DNA from: Sympetrum striolatum
Lineage: Eukaryota; Arthropoda; Insecta; Odonata; Libellulidae
Direction of reading: 5' to 3'
DNA length: 64,000 bases
Assembly (NCBI GenBank): GCA_947579665.1
Contig: OX388341.1
Location: forward strand, 2,170,001 to 2,234,000
Every line of letters begins with the position of its first letter. The first letter of the stretch is position 1. Below are positions 11,761-25,200 of this stretch, piece by piece. Under the pieces are notes generated by a model. It was given only the letters and a program-made list of their open reading frames with translations, ran no database searches and was not told where the DNA came from. The position numbers were made by a program, and so were the translations under genes.

Positions 11761-13980
11761 ATTTCATGGCGGTTGCGCGATGAGCTTCGTTTGAGCACAT
11801 TTGATCGAATGCTCTTCCTCGAACGATCTTCTGTCTTCTGTTATAAGGATTGACAATATCAGTGGATCAATAACTTACTGATGCGTAAAATAAGGCAACT
11901 TATTTATATAAGGAGATGAATTCCCCTTATTTAAATGCAGATACTCGGATATTGCTCCGGATGTTATTGAATACACGGAACAAACGAATATTACAAAATG
12001 AGAGACAAATACTAGACATAAAATTTCAATATATATTCCTATACGCTCAAAAATGTCCTTTTTACTTATCTAAATTTAACGATAAATCAAAAACACCGAT
12101 TGAATTTTAAGATTAGCTTTTAATTGGACATGAAGCTTTGGAATAGTTTTTAGTGCATTTTATAATTTAATATTTCAGGGAAAGGACATGCATTAATCTA
12201 TTATAAAATATGATGAAAATTAAATCACTTTCGCCATTAATATTTAATTTGATGATTGTATTCGTCTATTTACTGAATATTTCTGAAATCCTGACAATGT
12301 TTCAACACAATGATAAATGATACTTGTGAATATTTACTCTGAAACCCGAATTCCTATCATCTTCTTAAATACTGCGTAATGTAAAAACACCGGAAGTAGC
12401 CAACCAAATTCTTCTTCGTTATCCCATGGAGTTCTCGACCATCCTAAACAGAAATTTCTAAACCAACCATCTCGTCTACGAGACGTAGTCACACATTTTT
12501 GGAAAAGCCTCCGTGAATAATATAACCTTCTAATCTCACCCGGATGATTCCAGCATATCTGATGTTGTTAAGCCTATAATATCCCTTACAAACATAACTG
12601 TTCAACAATGAACCATCTCTAGATCAGAAACTGATCTCACGTTTTGAATATCTCAAATCGCATATTTCAGGAGGGATTGAAAAGTCACTGATTCTTTTAC
12701 TCTCGAATCCCCTAAGAAGCAGCTATTATTTACATCCCATCCGAAATTACGTTTCAAATATTTTCTTTTTAGGTAAAACTGTAGTATACTACTGGACGTT
12801 AGCTTCCCAATTGTGAATCAACGGCATTCAGTGGATTCCAAATGAAATTTCAACAATGAAAATTTTAAAATGTTCTAAAACAATTTGCTAACAGCTGAAA
12901 ATACTGAATATACTATATGAAGACCAGTTATCTTAAAAGAAATCAATTTTTAGGTTAATTTATAATTTATTTAAAAATAATTGTCACAATATTTGGTCCA
13001 ACGAGTGTTTCTGAACGTGAGAACGAGATCGTCACCCCCGATCGAGTGACGAAGATGTTTGCTTAGAATTATTTCCCTCAACGCATCACATGGGAGAGAA
13101 AGGGTCTTATGCAAGCAGAGAAAGTCGGAGGAATTCTGCCGAAGGATGTCACCGAATGGATGACGCAAACACACAAGTGACGCCATTTGCATAAATCACT
13201 CGAAAATTATATCCGAATACGCGGTGCAGGCGTCTGAACATAAAACACGAAAAGGAGGGTTCGGAAGCTGGGTTTGGATTGAGGAGATAAGTGGGAAGGG
13301 AAACAGGAACACTGTTTTGAGTCTAAATATCGGGTCTTTTGTAAACAAATTTTACTTGAAACCGCGAAATTGTGTAAAGGTTGATTTTTACGAGTTAATC
13401 GGAACAAGAATTATTATCTGTTATATTACGTGGTTTATTCGTAAAAACCCCTCAATATTGGTTTTGAAGAAATAACTCTCTGCCACTGAATATACTCACC
13501 ACATCCATAGAAACGATATTAATCTTAATAAATGGGAAAGGGTTAATGAAATTTGAACTGAAGAAAGATTTTTTATAAGCCACAATTTACTTCTTGAACA
13601 CCCAACTCGTTACTTTCATTTATTTACCAACCGCAATCGGATTTGAATCGATTTTCCAGAGCACATATCTTCCGTTTGCTTTATTTTCCGAACATTTTTG
13701 CGAATCAAACCCCGAGTCAAAGAGCGGTGATCCCAAGCTCTCGTTTGGCCATCGATCGAAACTATGCTGACGTTATTAACGAGTTAAACCTTCTATTTCG
13801 CTATAAACACGACTCGAAAATTCATTTACAGAAAGAAACGAATATCCGTCCATCCTTTCACCGCCGAATTTGTAAATTGACCACTGAGTCAAAGACATTT
13901 AAATGGTGGGAATTTTTGGGCGGATAACCATGGAACCATGATTATTCATGCTGCCTAAATCGAATAATAGGAGAAGTGAC
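11761..13980. other. No recognisable gene; AT-rich with GC-richer patches
   Basis: Short open frames (94 codons at 13643-13927, 83 at 13224-13475) start at TTG or overlap antisense frames and match nothing known to me. CpG-richer patches lie at about 13010-13290 and 13670-13920. No repeat boundaries are visible. Confidence 0.45.
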
Positions 13981-13986
13981 TTCGTG

Positions 13987-14021
13987 AAATAATAATAATA
14001 ATCATAAATAATAATAATTAT
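13987..14021. repeat. AAT trinucleotide microsatellite, interrupted
   Basis: Two runs of (AAT)4-5 are separated by a short interruption (TCATA). It is a simple repeat with no other signal attached. Confidence 0.85.
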
Positions 14022-14689
14022 CGATGAAAGACCAGAGGTAAGAACTGAAAGACGTATAGTTAACGCGGATCCAGAGTTTGAAAACGCGGAAATACGATCC
14101 TTGAAGAGTAAATCCTTACACAAAAGAAAGAGAAATAGTGAAGCCTGAATATCGCGAAGATACTAAATGGTTAAATCGTAAGAAAAGGGACGCGGTGATT
14201 AAATTCTTGTATTATATATTAAATGTATAAAGTTCCTTCTACAAATACATGAAACGTAGGAAATAAAGTGAATGCGGGGTAGACATTATAGAAATACCAA
14301 TAATAGGCGAATAAATGACAGAGCAGAAATAGGTAACGGATTTGGACAGTACTTCTCAAGTACATATAAAGTAGCAGATCATTCAACAAATTATTCCGAA
14401 TTCAACATTAGTCCTTTAATATTTCCTTCTTTCACAATAGGCTCCAATGATATCCTAAATAGAGTGAGAGAGTTAACAAGTAATAAAATTCAGCGACCGG
14501 GCGGAATAAGAAATTAAATGATTAGATCGGAAAATCGTCCCCTACCTTAGCAGGTATATTTTATGCGAGTAAAATGAAGTTTTCATACTGCAAGCAGATC
14601 GACAACACTAATTTCATGTCGGCTTCATATCGAGAGGGTCCTCGAAAGAAAAAAAAATGATTGAAAATATTCTTGAAATTCGCTGCAAT

Positions 14690-14890
14690 TTATTCGTCCG
14701 GCATCGAACCCGGGTCTTTTTTGTGATACTAACTATGCAGCACAACAGAATTTCACCATCTCTAACTGTGTGTGAAAATTCAAGCAGAAATATTGGCTGC
14801 AACTGCCTCAAACGACGTCCAACTTTTCCCATATATTCCATATGAGAGAAATGTTAATGTGCTCTGGCATCGAACCCAGGAACAGCATGG
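14690..14890 (-). mobile_element. tRNA-derived SINE remnants, two B-boxes
   Basis: The minus strand carries GGGTTCGATGCC twice, at 14700-14711 and 14866-14877. This is a near-perfect RNA polymerase III B-box (GGTTCRANNCC). The first is preceded at 14723-14740 by an A-box-like GCATAGTTAGTATCAC. The A-to-B distance is shorter than in a real tRNA, and no acceptor stem can be formed, so these are SINE heads rather than tRNA genes. The two copies share little beyond the B-box. Confidence 0.5.
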
Positions 14891-15877
14891 TCTTATTAAA
14901 TTTTTTTCTTAAACCGAGTTTGGATATAAATCTTCTAGCTAAGTAAGAACTTCCTATCATTTCGATTCGATATTTCCTATTTTAATCCCGCTTTCAACAT
15001 ACACAATTCACTTTTCCTTGTCTATTAACGACTTGTTGAGCTCCAACTCAAATCTTGGCGCTCACATCTCTCGCGGATGAAACAGGTTATTCGAATACAT
15101 CTAATCAGAGCTATTTGACACAAAGAGATACGGAAATATCACATTTTTAATGAACGAGCTTCCGGAAAACTTTCTCCATTAGCTAATTCAGACGTAAATC
15201 TATTAAATGGACTCCTTTACCAAGGCGCTAGAAACGGAAGTGATCGTTATAAATTCCCAGTATTCGTTTGATATTCAACATTCCTGTGACTAAGGCGCGA
15301 GTAAATCACCCGCAATCTGCTCATCTGCGAACTTGCATTCATTCCTTTGAGATAAATGCTTCGGACGTTGCCTCTAATCTTTCAGAAAAAGGTGTTGGCA
15401 TCGATTATGACCTGAATATTTGTCGTGGTTACTGTTTAACTAGAGTAAATGGATGATGTTTCCACAGCCATTCAAAATGATTCACAATTTGCTTCAAATT
15501 AGATACCACTTGAGCAGGAAGTTCAAACTGAGGCTAAAATGAATCACCTTGCGATAAACGTTGGCATAAAGCTGTTATGATTGACATTTAAAAATTGCAA
15601 GGAGTTTTGTGAATGCAAATAATTGTGAATGATGCACTTTCTAAGCTCAAAAATTGTATTGCAAATTCTAATAAGAATGAGTCATCAGTAATGATGATCA
15701 TTAGTCCACTTTGCTGTATACAAAGCGATCTAAAGGTTGTACCAACTATTTTTAAGCAGGCACCCAAGTTCTGTCTTGCAACTTACCATTAATTTCGCAC
15801 GTTCAATGCAAATTTTTAAATCTATTATCGATAATTTATGCTAATTTTTTGCAGGCTCACCATAGTTGTCGACTCAC
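14891..15877. other. No recognisable gene
   Basis: AT-rich DNA with only short open frames, the longest 62 codons at 15268-15456. I see no repeat ends or RNA gene. Confidence 0.45.
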
Positions 15878-15912
15878 CGGTAATCTCATTCTTGGAATAC
15901 TTTTACACTCAC
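15878..15912 (-). other. Candidate 35-nt microexon
   Basis: On the minus strand, a pyrimidine-rich tract ending TTGCAG lies immediately before 15912, and a consensus donor GTGAGT lies immediately after 15878. They enclose 35 nt. One frame of the enclosed sequence is open and reads ECKSIPRMRLP after two carried-over bases. The splice sites are strong for their size, but a weaker acceptor and donor pair also exists on the plus strand here (acceptor ending at 15854), so orientation is unsure. No flanking exon was found. Chance pairing of splice motifs is quite possible. Confidence 0.2.
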
Positions 15913-15919
15913 CTGCAAT

Positions 15920-18900
15920 AGAAAAGAAACAAAATATAAATATATTTGCCTTTTTGTATAAGCATTGAAAATTAAAAATACCGTATATATTGATGTTAAA
16001 GTTGACCGTCTGTATTTAATAGTAAGATATCCGTTTTTAAAACCGTTACTGCATAAATCTTGCTAGGATTTTTGATGATTTTTATAAATATTCATTGTAG
16101 TTTCTATATTATGAAATTTATAACTTTTGTCGATTGGTTTCAATTATAATAAGTATAATATCTTATAATGCACGTAAACAGGATTAAAATAAAAAATGTA
16201 AACCAATTAAAGATAAAATATATTTAAAATATGGTGAAGTACTCTCTTGGTAATAATAACAATATTATTACGAGAATTAGGAAGTCAGCAAGTTTGAATT
16301 TATCACAGATAACCTGAGGATCTTCAGAAAATCGTATACTTCACATCGACAAACTGTAGAATTTTAATCATATTATGTGTATTTATTTTTCTGATTATTG
16401 CAATTTAGACAATATCTAGTATGAATCAACTGCATGTTTCTTTAATAGAAACTGCGTACGTATGAGATTCAATCCATACGTGATTGCATTTAGTGATACG
16501 TAAGGGCAAACAAATCCTTCCTTAAACGGCTTAAGGTTAGGGAAAGGGCTCGACAAGTTCCTTAATCTCTCAGTCCTTAGTTTTATCATTTCATAAATTT
16601 ATTTGGATTTATATCCATAGAATCTCCACAAATAGAGCGAATCTATGTTGGATTCATTTTAATCTACAAGAAGTAATCATTTGTCTCCTCATGAATTGTC
16701 TCTCCTTTGTTTATCTTCATTTCTCGAGGCAGCACTGGCGACTTTTTCGCACTCCATATGTATTTAGGTTGTAAATTAACAAATGGCAATGAGTTTTAAT
16801 GTTCGTAGCGACCATGTCAGTTAGATCACACGAAATATTTCCGTAAAAACCAATATTTGTTGGAACTCTATCACATTTTGGAAAACATCCGATCTGAGGT
16901 TCTTTGGAAAGTCATTTTCTCATACCTAAACAAGAATTTCCCAAAACATATCTTCCTTAGGCGGATTGGAGATCAAACGTAGATCGCCGGAATGAGATAC
17001 AAAAGCAATGAAAAACTTTTCATCAAATGAAAAGTGAGACATGCTTCGAAGAAAATGGCTGAAAATGGACCAAAATGAAACAAAGAAAGGACTCTAGGAG
17101 AAATCTAAAGTCTGGACGGAATCGATCCAGAATATAATTATACAAACACCTATACTCCTACAAATAGACAAAGAAAATCGGTTGTTCCTTACAAAGACAC
17201 AATAGACCCATCGCCGCGAGTTTCGAATTAAAGAAGGAAAGCAACAAAGAATAGAAAGGAGGAAACGGCGAAAGGAAGAATAAGCAAAAGAATTTAGGAA
17301 TTGATAATTAAAGAGAGGCCAAATTGCAATTATAATAAGAGGAAAGAGATAGGGACATCTAATAAAGAAATATGGGCAAAAGACGATTATGATAAAAAGG
17401 ACAGGCGAAAACAGAGATGGGAGTGGAAATACTCGTAAGTCAAAAAGAAGATGTAATAATTGAATATTAAGACGAATCAACACAAGTCATGGAGATAAAG
17501 AAGAGCAATTGACTAAGGAAGTGGGGAATATTGAGAAAATTGATGGAAATACCCGCCGCTGTGTGGAGCTACATTCGGGTAGATATAGCAAAATGAAAAT
17601 TCTTATTCTTTGTCATGTTTGTTGCTTTTTTGGAACAAAAACTAAGTGTTTCTACTTTACTTTGTTATATATACCTTAGAGAAAAGGAATAGAGTTAAAT
17701 ATCATGGACAGAATAATATTGGAAAGATGCAGGAGCAATATGAAAGGCAAAGATTTCATTAGATCGAACAATTATTTGTGAGTCGGTCCATCGAATGTAT
17801 AAATCTTCTTACGAAGTCAAACTCACGTTGCGGGAATACAGCATATGGGAGTTTAAAAACAACGAAAATATAATACAACATGTGTATCTGATCAAAGAGG
17901 CAAATGAGAACATAATAAATTCAATATATGTCAAAAAGTGCAAAAAAAGAATCATTACATTCATTTTACGAGGAATGAAATTACATTGGAATGTGATTTA
18001 ATCATTTTAGTATTTTGTAAGAATATATTATTTCTTCAAGTTTATTTTCAGTTTTCTACAAAGTTATAGTTTAAAAGCTGAAAAAAAACAAGAAAATCAA
18101 GAATATAAAACAGAAAATGAAATCGTAGAATTGGTCATTATTGAGGAAAGAAAGAGGGAGAAATTGGAAGAAGTGAAGGGCGACCAAAGGAGGACTCGAC
18201 CACGTGACCTTTTCCGAAACCTTTTGGTGTTAATTTGAAGGCTCCTTCGCTTCGGGAACCTGTATCGAAGAAATGAGACTATTTTCCCCAGCAGATGATG
18301 CATTCGGGTCGTAAATCAAAAGCGTATAATCGGGAAATTGGGCCGAGATTGAGAAACGACGGGAATTCAAGGAAATGCGTAAATCAAACTCGAAACGAGA
18401 TCCTCATCGAATACCCATCGGATGTATTTACACGTCTTCGTTAATTGCTAAATATTCGGTGAAGAGAGACATTGACTCTCTGTTGAGAGGAGTGAGCGAA
18501 ATTGACAGAGATGTGGAAGAGGAAGTGATTGCAGAAAAGAACGAGAGGGGAGAATCGCTCGGAAAATATTACCGTTATTAGAAAAAAGGAAAGCAAACAT
18601 TGAGACTGATTTCTTATTTAAACATACACAGATCTCCTAGTAATGGGTGGTATTAAATACAACGGAAAATAATCTGGAAATTCTAAGCTCCGAAAGCAAT
18701 CAGAAGAATTATAAATAGGTTCAATGAAAGAGAAAAAATGAATAGTATGAGGGAATCCAAAAGTGTTTAAGGGTTAATCATAGTTCAGTCGAAATTATCT
18801 AATCGTCGGTCACATAGGAATCTATTTCGCCGCACGTGACAGCAACAGAAAGCACTTTAGCAGCACAATAGCTACATATAATGTGTGTATTAGAATTATT

Positions 18901-19740
18901 TAACAGAGCAACTGTACGAAGAGAAACGTATTCATTTTAAACATTCCTTAAAACATTTTATACTTTAAATTTAAAGACTTTATACTTAAAAGTTTAGTTC
19001 ATTAAATATATGATAGAATTCTCCAGTATATTTTCAGCAGCCATGGTAAAGAAGACAAGTGTATCTGCTCCAAGGAGTAAAGCACCTGGAACCACGTCTC
19101 CCATAATTAGCTGATCATAGCAAATGCCGAATAATGGAAGTTTAATGCGTTCGTTAAAGGAAAAGAGGAAATATAAATACGATAAAAGGGGATGACACTT
19201 TTCTATTTATAACGATAGATTACATAAAGCAATTCGATAGAATCACAACTAGTTTAGCAAATACTTACTGAATTAATCCAAGCTATGTTTTTCAGCCATA
19301 TTTGTCTTTAACGGTTTCTTGACCCATGCTCATTTTCTAAATATTGCGTCAAAAAGATGCAGAGCGTCAAACTTGAGAAATGTTCACAGAAAATTAGTCT
19401 CTCGGATTTTTCGGAGAAACATTCAACTTCGTTGATTTATGGAGACTTTATAGAGAAACTGATGCAAAAATCGACGATGCGGAAATCTAGTAGAACTCTT
19501 AATCTCTTGATTTGTTTAAGTTTTGGCGCTCAAGCATGGGTCTTTGCTCATCAAAAGCAACAAAATGGCGGACCCTCTTTTCGGCCAAATTTCGAGGTAA
19601 AGTAGGGAAAACAACTAGGTAAACGGCGATGGACTATCAAGTGTCTTACACCACGCCAATCTAAAAGGCTTCTAGATATGGAATCTTAAGAAACTATTTC
19701 AATTCACCAGCTACCCTGGGATTGCGGTTGATTTTTCGTA
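15920..19740. other. No recognisable gene over about 3.8 kb
   Basis: Strongly AT-rich to about 18000, with a GC-richer patch at 18180-18560. The longest frame is a 129-codon minus-strand one at 17094-17483. It is rich in Phe, Ile, Leu and Ser, the composition expected from the complement of A-rich DNA, so I treat it as spurious. A small hairpin (8-bp stem) lies near 16246-16267. Confidence 0.45.
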
Positions 19741-19911
19741 AGCGTTGCGCGGTCCGGCTGGGCGCCATAGAATCCAGAATACCCTCCACCTCTCTCCGTC
19801 TTGTCGTCGGCCCGTCTATTCACCGTCGTTGGTCTTCCTTGACTCGTCTTCTGACACACCTTTTGATACTACTTACTTCACTTGCCCCTTTATAAGTATA
19901 GAGGGCATTGC

Positions 19912-19935
19912 GGGCCACCATCCCTCTGGTGGCCC
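19912..19935. other. GC-rich hairpin, 9-bp stem
   Basis: GGGCCACCA and TGGTGGCCC form a perfect 9-bp stem around a 6-nt loop. It closes a compositionally distinct GC-rich block (19740-19950) in AT-rich DNA. The block may be the 3' end of an unrecognised repeat; the sequence gives no further clue. Confidence 0.5.
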
Positions 19936-20329
19936 CTCTTTCAATTAGTATGGAGCAAACTACTTAGATTGTTGAACTTACAAGCATATATGTGTAAATA
20001 AACGAATGTCGCATCCCAAGAGAGAGACGAAGAAATTTACGTCAGATTCCAGGTCATCTGAAAGCGGTTCCATTTCGTGGAAAGATTTCGTCGATCTCTA
20101 GAGTGGACGATTTAATATGAGATTTGGACGACTTTTTAGATTGTGAAGTTCAATTTATGGGTCTTGGAAGGGAAAATTACAAATCGAGATCATTCCTGCT
20201 TAGCGTCTGGAAACTGGTGTAACCAAATATGCGGAGATAGCGTCTCTAAAGCAACAGCAGGGTACAAATAACCAGAGAACTGCTAGATTTCCTGAAGATG
20301 TTATGGGAGAAATCTATTGCCATATATCT

Positions 20330-20830
20330 AGAGCTACATAACAAAGATTGTTTAATGCGAAGATTATAGTTAATGGTGTTGTACTTAGAAGGCATATCAA
20401 TCCTCAATTTATAAAGGAGGTCAATGTAAACATTAGATGGGCATGTGAAGCGTTAAAGGTATTATTCCTTTGGCGGAAATAAATTTATGGATCACACTTG
20501 CTTGGGTAGAGATGGTCTACACCTAAATTATAAAGGATCTTTCAAATTCGAAGGGGCAATAGAAAATAAAATAACTTTGCTAAAGAGCAAGGGAAACTAT
20601 TGAAAGCTGCACTTTATGATATGAGGTATGTAGTTCCAATTGCAATGTAAATAGTGTTGTAATTATTAATGTTGATGATAATGCTATTAGTATGTCTAAA
20701 AATCTAACCAAAGATGAAAAATGTCTACCTTTTAATCTAAATACGTTACACTTAAAAGTACAATCATTAAGAAATAAGAAAATAATGTAAACAGATAATA
20801 GGCGGTTTTGAACCATAGTTTTTCTTGTAA
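20330..20830 (+). pseudogene. L2/CR1-like LINE fragment: esterase-like region and start of endonuclease
   Basis: A frame around 20416 reads EVNVNIRWACEALK. After a frameshift a frame at 20482-20535 reads MDHTCLGRDGLHLN, the DGxHLN signature that ends the SGNH/GDSL-like esterase domain in the N-terminal half of many L2/CR1-type LINE proteins. A third in-frame segment (20700-20785) reads LNTLHLKVQSLRNK, close to the opening of LINE endonucleases (LN-x-QSLRNK). The order and spacing fit one ancestral coding sequence. Stops and frameshifts show it is dead. Similar but weaker material may reach back to about 20040. The clade is inferred from these motifs. Confidence 0.6.
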
Positions 20831-21237
20831 ATTATTGATGATTTGACCGATAAATGCATATATATGTCTTCGGATGAATTAAAATTATTATTAATATAAA
20901 CCGCGTGAGAAAAGGTTGCTGCAGAGCTGATGAATAAACTGAAGCTTTAGGACTTTCACTTTCGACAAAATCCTTATATTGCTGATCATTAACAAACGAA
21001 TCCCATCAGAGACAAAATAAAACGAGCTGCATGTTTTTCGGGTCGATGATCATTTCAAATTTATTCGCTTTAAATGGTTTGAGTTTTCCCTTTAAAAGTT
21101 TCAAAATCAAAGGCATATTCGCTAATTTAGTGACCAAGAATAGGATATCTTGAGTATAAATCGGTGATTTATAATCGATATTTTGTTGAGACTAGATAAA
21201 TAATCTATTCAAAATCATATTGTTATAATTCGCTCAC
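20831..21237. other. No recognisable gene
   Basis: AT-rich DNA between the two LINE pieces, without recognisable LINE motifs. It may be unrelated DNA or decayed LINE sequence. Confidence 0.4.
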
Positions 21238-21289
21238 ATGTGCCCTCAAAAGATCGTGGCTTTAATTCCTTTCGATTGCCCACGCGCTG

Positions 21290-21710
21290 TCGTTTCTCTC
21301 TTGAGAAAAGAGATTTATACAATTTGGCGGGAAAGAGGAACGCCGTTATTTAGGGTCTCGTTTTATAGTCCCCTCATGAAAACTGATTCAAGAAAAAAAC
21401 GTCGCTTTACAATAAGCGTGAATGTTGGTATGTACCAATGAGTACTGGGCCACAATAAAGAAAGTAGAATCCGCGAAAGGAAAGTGGAATGTCCTAAATA
21501 TATCCTAATTAATTCGTGTTTCATAATTTGCGAAGATATTGCAGGAGGTTCTGCCACGTATATTCAAACTTTAACATCAAAAAGTGAATAAGTTTGTTTT
21601 CTCTGTCGGACAACTCTCTTTGATATTTGGTGGAAAAAAGGAACGCCGTTGATTAGTTCCTCGTATTACAGTCCAGACGAAATATGTAACGTCGTTATAA
21701 AGTTATCCTT
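21290..21710 (+). repeat. Diverged direct duplication of about 90-100 bp
   Basis: The segment at about 21325-21400 (TTTGGCGGGAAAGAGGAACG, then CCGTTATT and TAGTCC) recurs at about 21628-21705 (TTTGGTGGAAAAAAGGAACG, then CCGTTGATT and CAGTCC). The spacing is near 310 bp. Both precede a TCGTTTTA/TCGTATTA stretch and an AACGTCG word. This is a direct duplication of unknown nature, with no open frame conserved. Confidence 0.5.
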
Positions 21711-21907
21711 ACAGAAAAACTGTCCTCGAAATAAATAGATTTCTTCTAATTACTCAGAAATGTTTTGAAATGAATCTGCCGGAGATGTATTAATTAATTA
21801 ATAATAAACATTATATATAGGACGCCACCTAAGACGTAACTAATTTTAAAATAAATGACCCAAAAATTGTTCAAAGTAACGTCTACATCTACAAGTAACA
21901 TCTAACA

Positions 21908-22205
21908 TCAGATGCTACAGGACGCGGGATTGGAATCATTAGAAGATAGAAGAAAAATTCAAAGGATAAATTTATTAAATAAGTTCAGAGAAATTACGTT
22001 CTCAGATGATGTAACCGATATAATGCGACCCCCTGTTATATGGGCCGTTCTGATACTGCCAGAAAGATTAGGGAAATAGATGCTAGAACGAATCGTTTCA
22101 AAAATTCATTTTTTCTACGAACAATATGCGAAATAAACCGTTTAGGATAATAGAGTGAAGGTGCTTGCACCCCCTACCACACGCCGGGTTCCTACATAGA
22201 CATCT
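21908..22205 (+). pseudogene. 3' coding end of an L2/CR1-like LINE, copy 1
   Basis: The frame from 21912 reads MLQDAGLESLEDRRK, then INLLNKFREITFSDD. The continuation in another frame gives KIREIDARTNRFKNSFF, then RTICE. This is the C-terminal signature of L2/CR1-like and related LINEs (LGW.SLE.RR...; R....Y.NSFFPRTI..WN.L). A frameshift lies between the two blocks. The segment is closely matched at 33772-34046. It lies about 1.1 kb downstream of the esterase/endonuclease fragment on the same strand, so both may be remnants of one insertion. Confidence 0.7.
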
Positions 22206-22209
22206 AATT

Positions 22210-25200
22210 CCTCCTCAAACCCCGATCGAGGTATACTTCTCGCGATCAGTCTTCGATCGGAACAGCGGGCGGAAAAGATGGCTGTTGATCTGAAATAATG
22301 GTTGACGGTTGTTGATTCATGGAGCATCATGGGCCACGGATCAACTTCCCTTATCAGGTGGGCGTAAATGAAACGACGTAAACTAATTGAATTTGAAGTC
22401 TCTTTTCCGGTAAAGAGATATTGAACTTTTTTCAGAAAAATTTAATAATTATGAAGAATCTTGCTCTGCTGCGCAATCGTCCGATCTCTTTTTGCTGTGG
22501 AAAGTGCAGAAAGAAGCAAAATATTCTATCGGCCTCCAAAGCTGAAAAAGGTCAAACTTAAAAATGATTTTGGCATATTCACGTAAGCATCAGAGAAAGG
22601 TCTACTCAAATTAAAAAAGAGAGAACTTTTTGGAGAGCGTCGGATGGAATTGACCGATAAGTTTAACGAAAGGAAAACCATAAATCTGTCGAATAGAATG
22701 AGCATTCGCACTCTTCGGAACCCCTCTTTTATTATTTTCAAACCCCATTTCACCAACGATTCTTTAAGAGAACGTCATGTAATCGACGATTGCTTTTTCG
22801 TTTCGTGTCTTGAGTTGGGAGATCTGAAGAAAGAGCTGCTGAATCTTGGACACAACTGCTGAAACTATTCTACTTCGATTAATTGCCAACTTAATTCGTT
22901 TTATTTGATAGAGAATTGAATAATAACTTCAAAATACCCGCAAACCATCCGATTCTTCGCTACAACGATCTGTGTTCCTCCGTTGGTGGGATGGTACTCT
23001 ATAGAAGGAAAAATATTTTCTTTTATGTTGAATTAGTTTCTTAAATCCAGTGAGAGTACGTTATAAGGAGAAGTTGCCGTGTTTACGCGAAAGTAACCGA
23101 CTAGCGATACATACAGAGCGATGCCGTAAACATATGCGTATTCATCCCCTCCTCACTGCCACAATTCATTGCCTCATCGGGGCGGAGGGGTGTTAACGGA
23201 GGCGATGCCCACGTTCAACTGTGCTAAGAAGGCTTCAACGATATCCACGATCAAGTAGTTAGAGTAGCAATTTCACAATTTAAATTAAACATTCTCGGAA
23301 CATTAAACGCTCCGTTAGTCGCGCGGGGTGGATTCTACCCCACGCGACCGATTTTATGATTTTTGCACCTCCATTTTGTTTTTGTTCCCTCCAGATTTCC
23401 AGTAACTGCAAGGAAACGAGTGACTATGTTTAGTTTTTTGCCAACTTTTACTTGTGAGCACGGTTTTTCGTGAGTCGAGCTAAACTAGCGCTAGGAGCCA
23501 CCTCTATAGATTCACATATTTTTATTTACATTTAATTTTTTTCCGTTTCGTTAAAAGCTGCTTTATTTGAGCATCACGTTTATCATGCCTTTTTTCACTG
23601 TACGCTTCCAAACTTCAAATGCATTTCCCGAGGGCGCTTCCGAAAGCAAAGCGCATAACATTTCCGTCCGGGTTGATATTCTGGCCACACCTTGGCAATA
23701 TTATCACTTTACAGTTAAACAGTAAGTCGCTTGAAAAAAACGCTCCTTGGTAAATAAGGCCGAGAAAATTACAACGTATATAATTGAATTACAACCTCAG
23801 TATTTATCTCCGAAGAAGATTTGATTACGGAAAATAAATCTGGTATGAATGTTTTCGCTGCGTGTGCACCGCTGCATTCCGAAAAGCAGCATTTAGTCAT
23901 TAATTACGGGGAATTTGATTCCCTGAAAAGCTAAACCGAGCTGAATCTTCGCATTCGCATAATCAACAAAATATGACAGATTCGCGTCTCCTTAATCTGG
24001 ACAGAGGCGATAAGAGGGACATAGTTTAGACTCGCCGTCACCCTGGATGCTTACGAAACCCAAGACCAGACCGACCAAGTTTCTAACCTCTCCCAGGTCG
24101 AACTCAATCCCAGCAAGTGCATCGCAAGAAATACTGTTGTAGCAAATAAATAACATCTTTTTACCGAAGCTTGGCGGGCACTGTGCAAGGTCGCTTTGGG
24201 TACCCGCGGACACCAGGGTGAGTGTCCCGGCGATAGAGGCTCTGCAGAGGTGTTAAAAGAGAACGAAATGACGCTGAAGATCTGAGGGGACCAAACATCT
24301 GGTAGTGAACACTTTAGTCGTCCTTTCTGGCCGACGCTCATAAGTATTATTTTCGTCAAGAATTTCAAAAGACATGAATATATTTCCACTTCTCAATTTT
24401 CAAGAGGGAAATTGTATTTTCACGTACCAAGCTCAGCAACCGTAATGTTTGGTAAATTCCAATGACAATAATGACTACAAATCGTCCTTGTTGTTGTGTG
24501 TTGTTTTCATTCAATCCCTCTAATTTTCTCAAACAATATATCACATAAAATTCCATCTAAGACGTTGTTAAATCCAAAACTTTGAAACCTTTTGTCTCGT
24601 TATTAATTAGCTGTGCAGAATCTTTAAAAAAATAATCGAATATTGAAACTTGAAACAGAACCATTAAGTTTGAATCGTTTCGCGTGCTATTTAGGTCGCA
24701 TTTTTCGGAAGTGCCTCCTTTGGGTTGGAAAGAGTCGCAATTAAATTTCTCTCTGATGAGAAACGAATTCATTTGGTGGAACTAATTTGGTCAGAGAAAT
24801 GGTTCGCGAAATACCTAATTCGTCGAATAAAATCAAGAATGAAATAAAAAAGTGAGAGACGATGACCTCAAAGGATTGAGGCAGCGATTGGAGCTGACCT
24901 GCATCCGCATCATTTCAACGCAAAGCGGAAAATAGGAAAGTCAACTGAGTAATAGGTGATCATGGCAACGGATGTACACACATGATAAACGTAAAAGAAT
25001 TAGGGAAGAAGTTCGATGAATTTTAGGGGAGAATACATAATCGAATAATTGAACTACGACAACGAAAATAATTGGAGTCAGAGAATTTAGTAACTCACGT
25101 GATTTATAATTACAGCAATTAATTTTGGGAAACACTGATGTTATAAGATGATCCTGACACAGCGCATACGATGAGTGGGAAAATAAATAATAATTATTTT

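Noticed and set aside
17094..17483. 129-codon minus-strand frame rich in hydrophobic residues
   Set aside because: The composition is explained by the A-rich plus strand; no membrane protein family fits.
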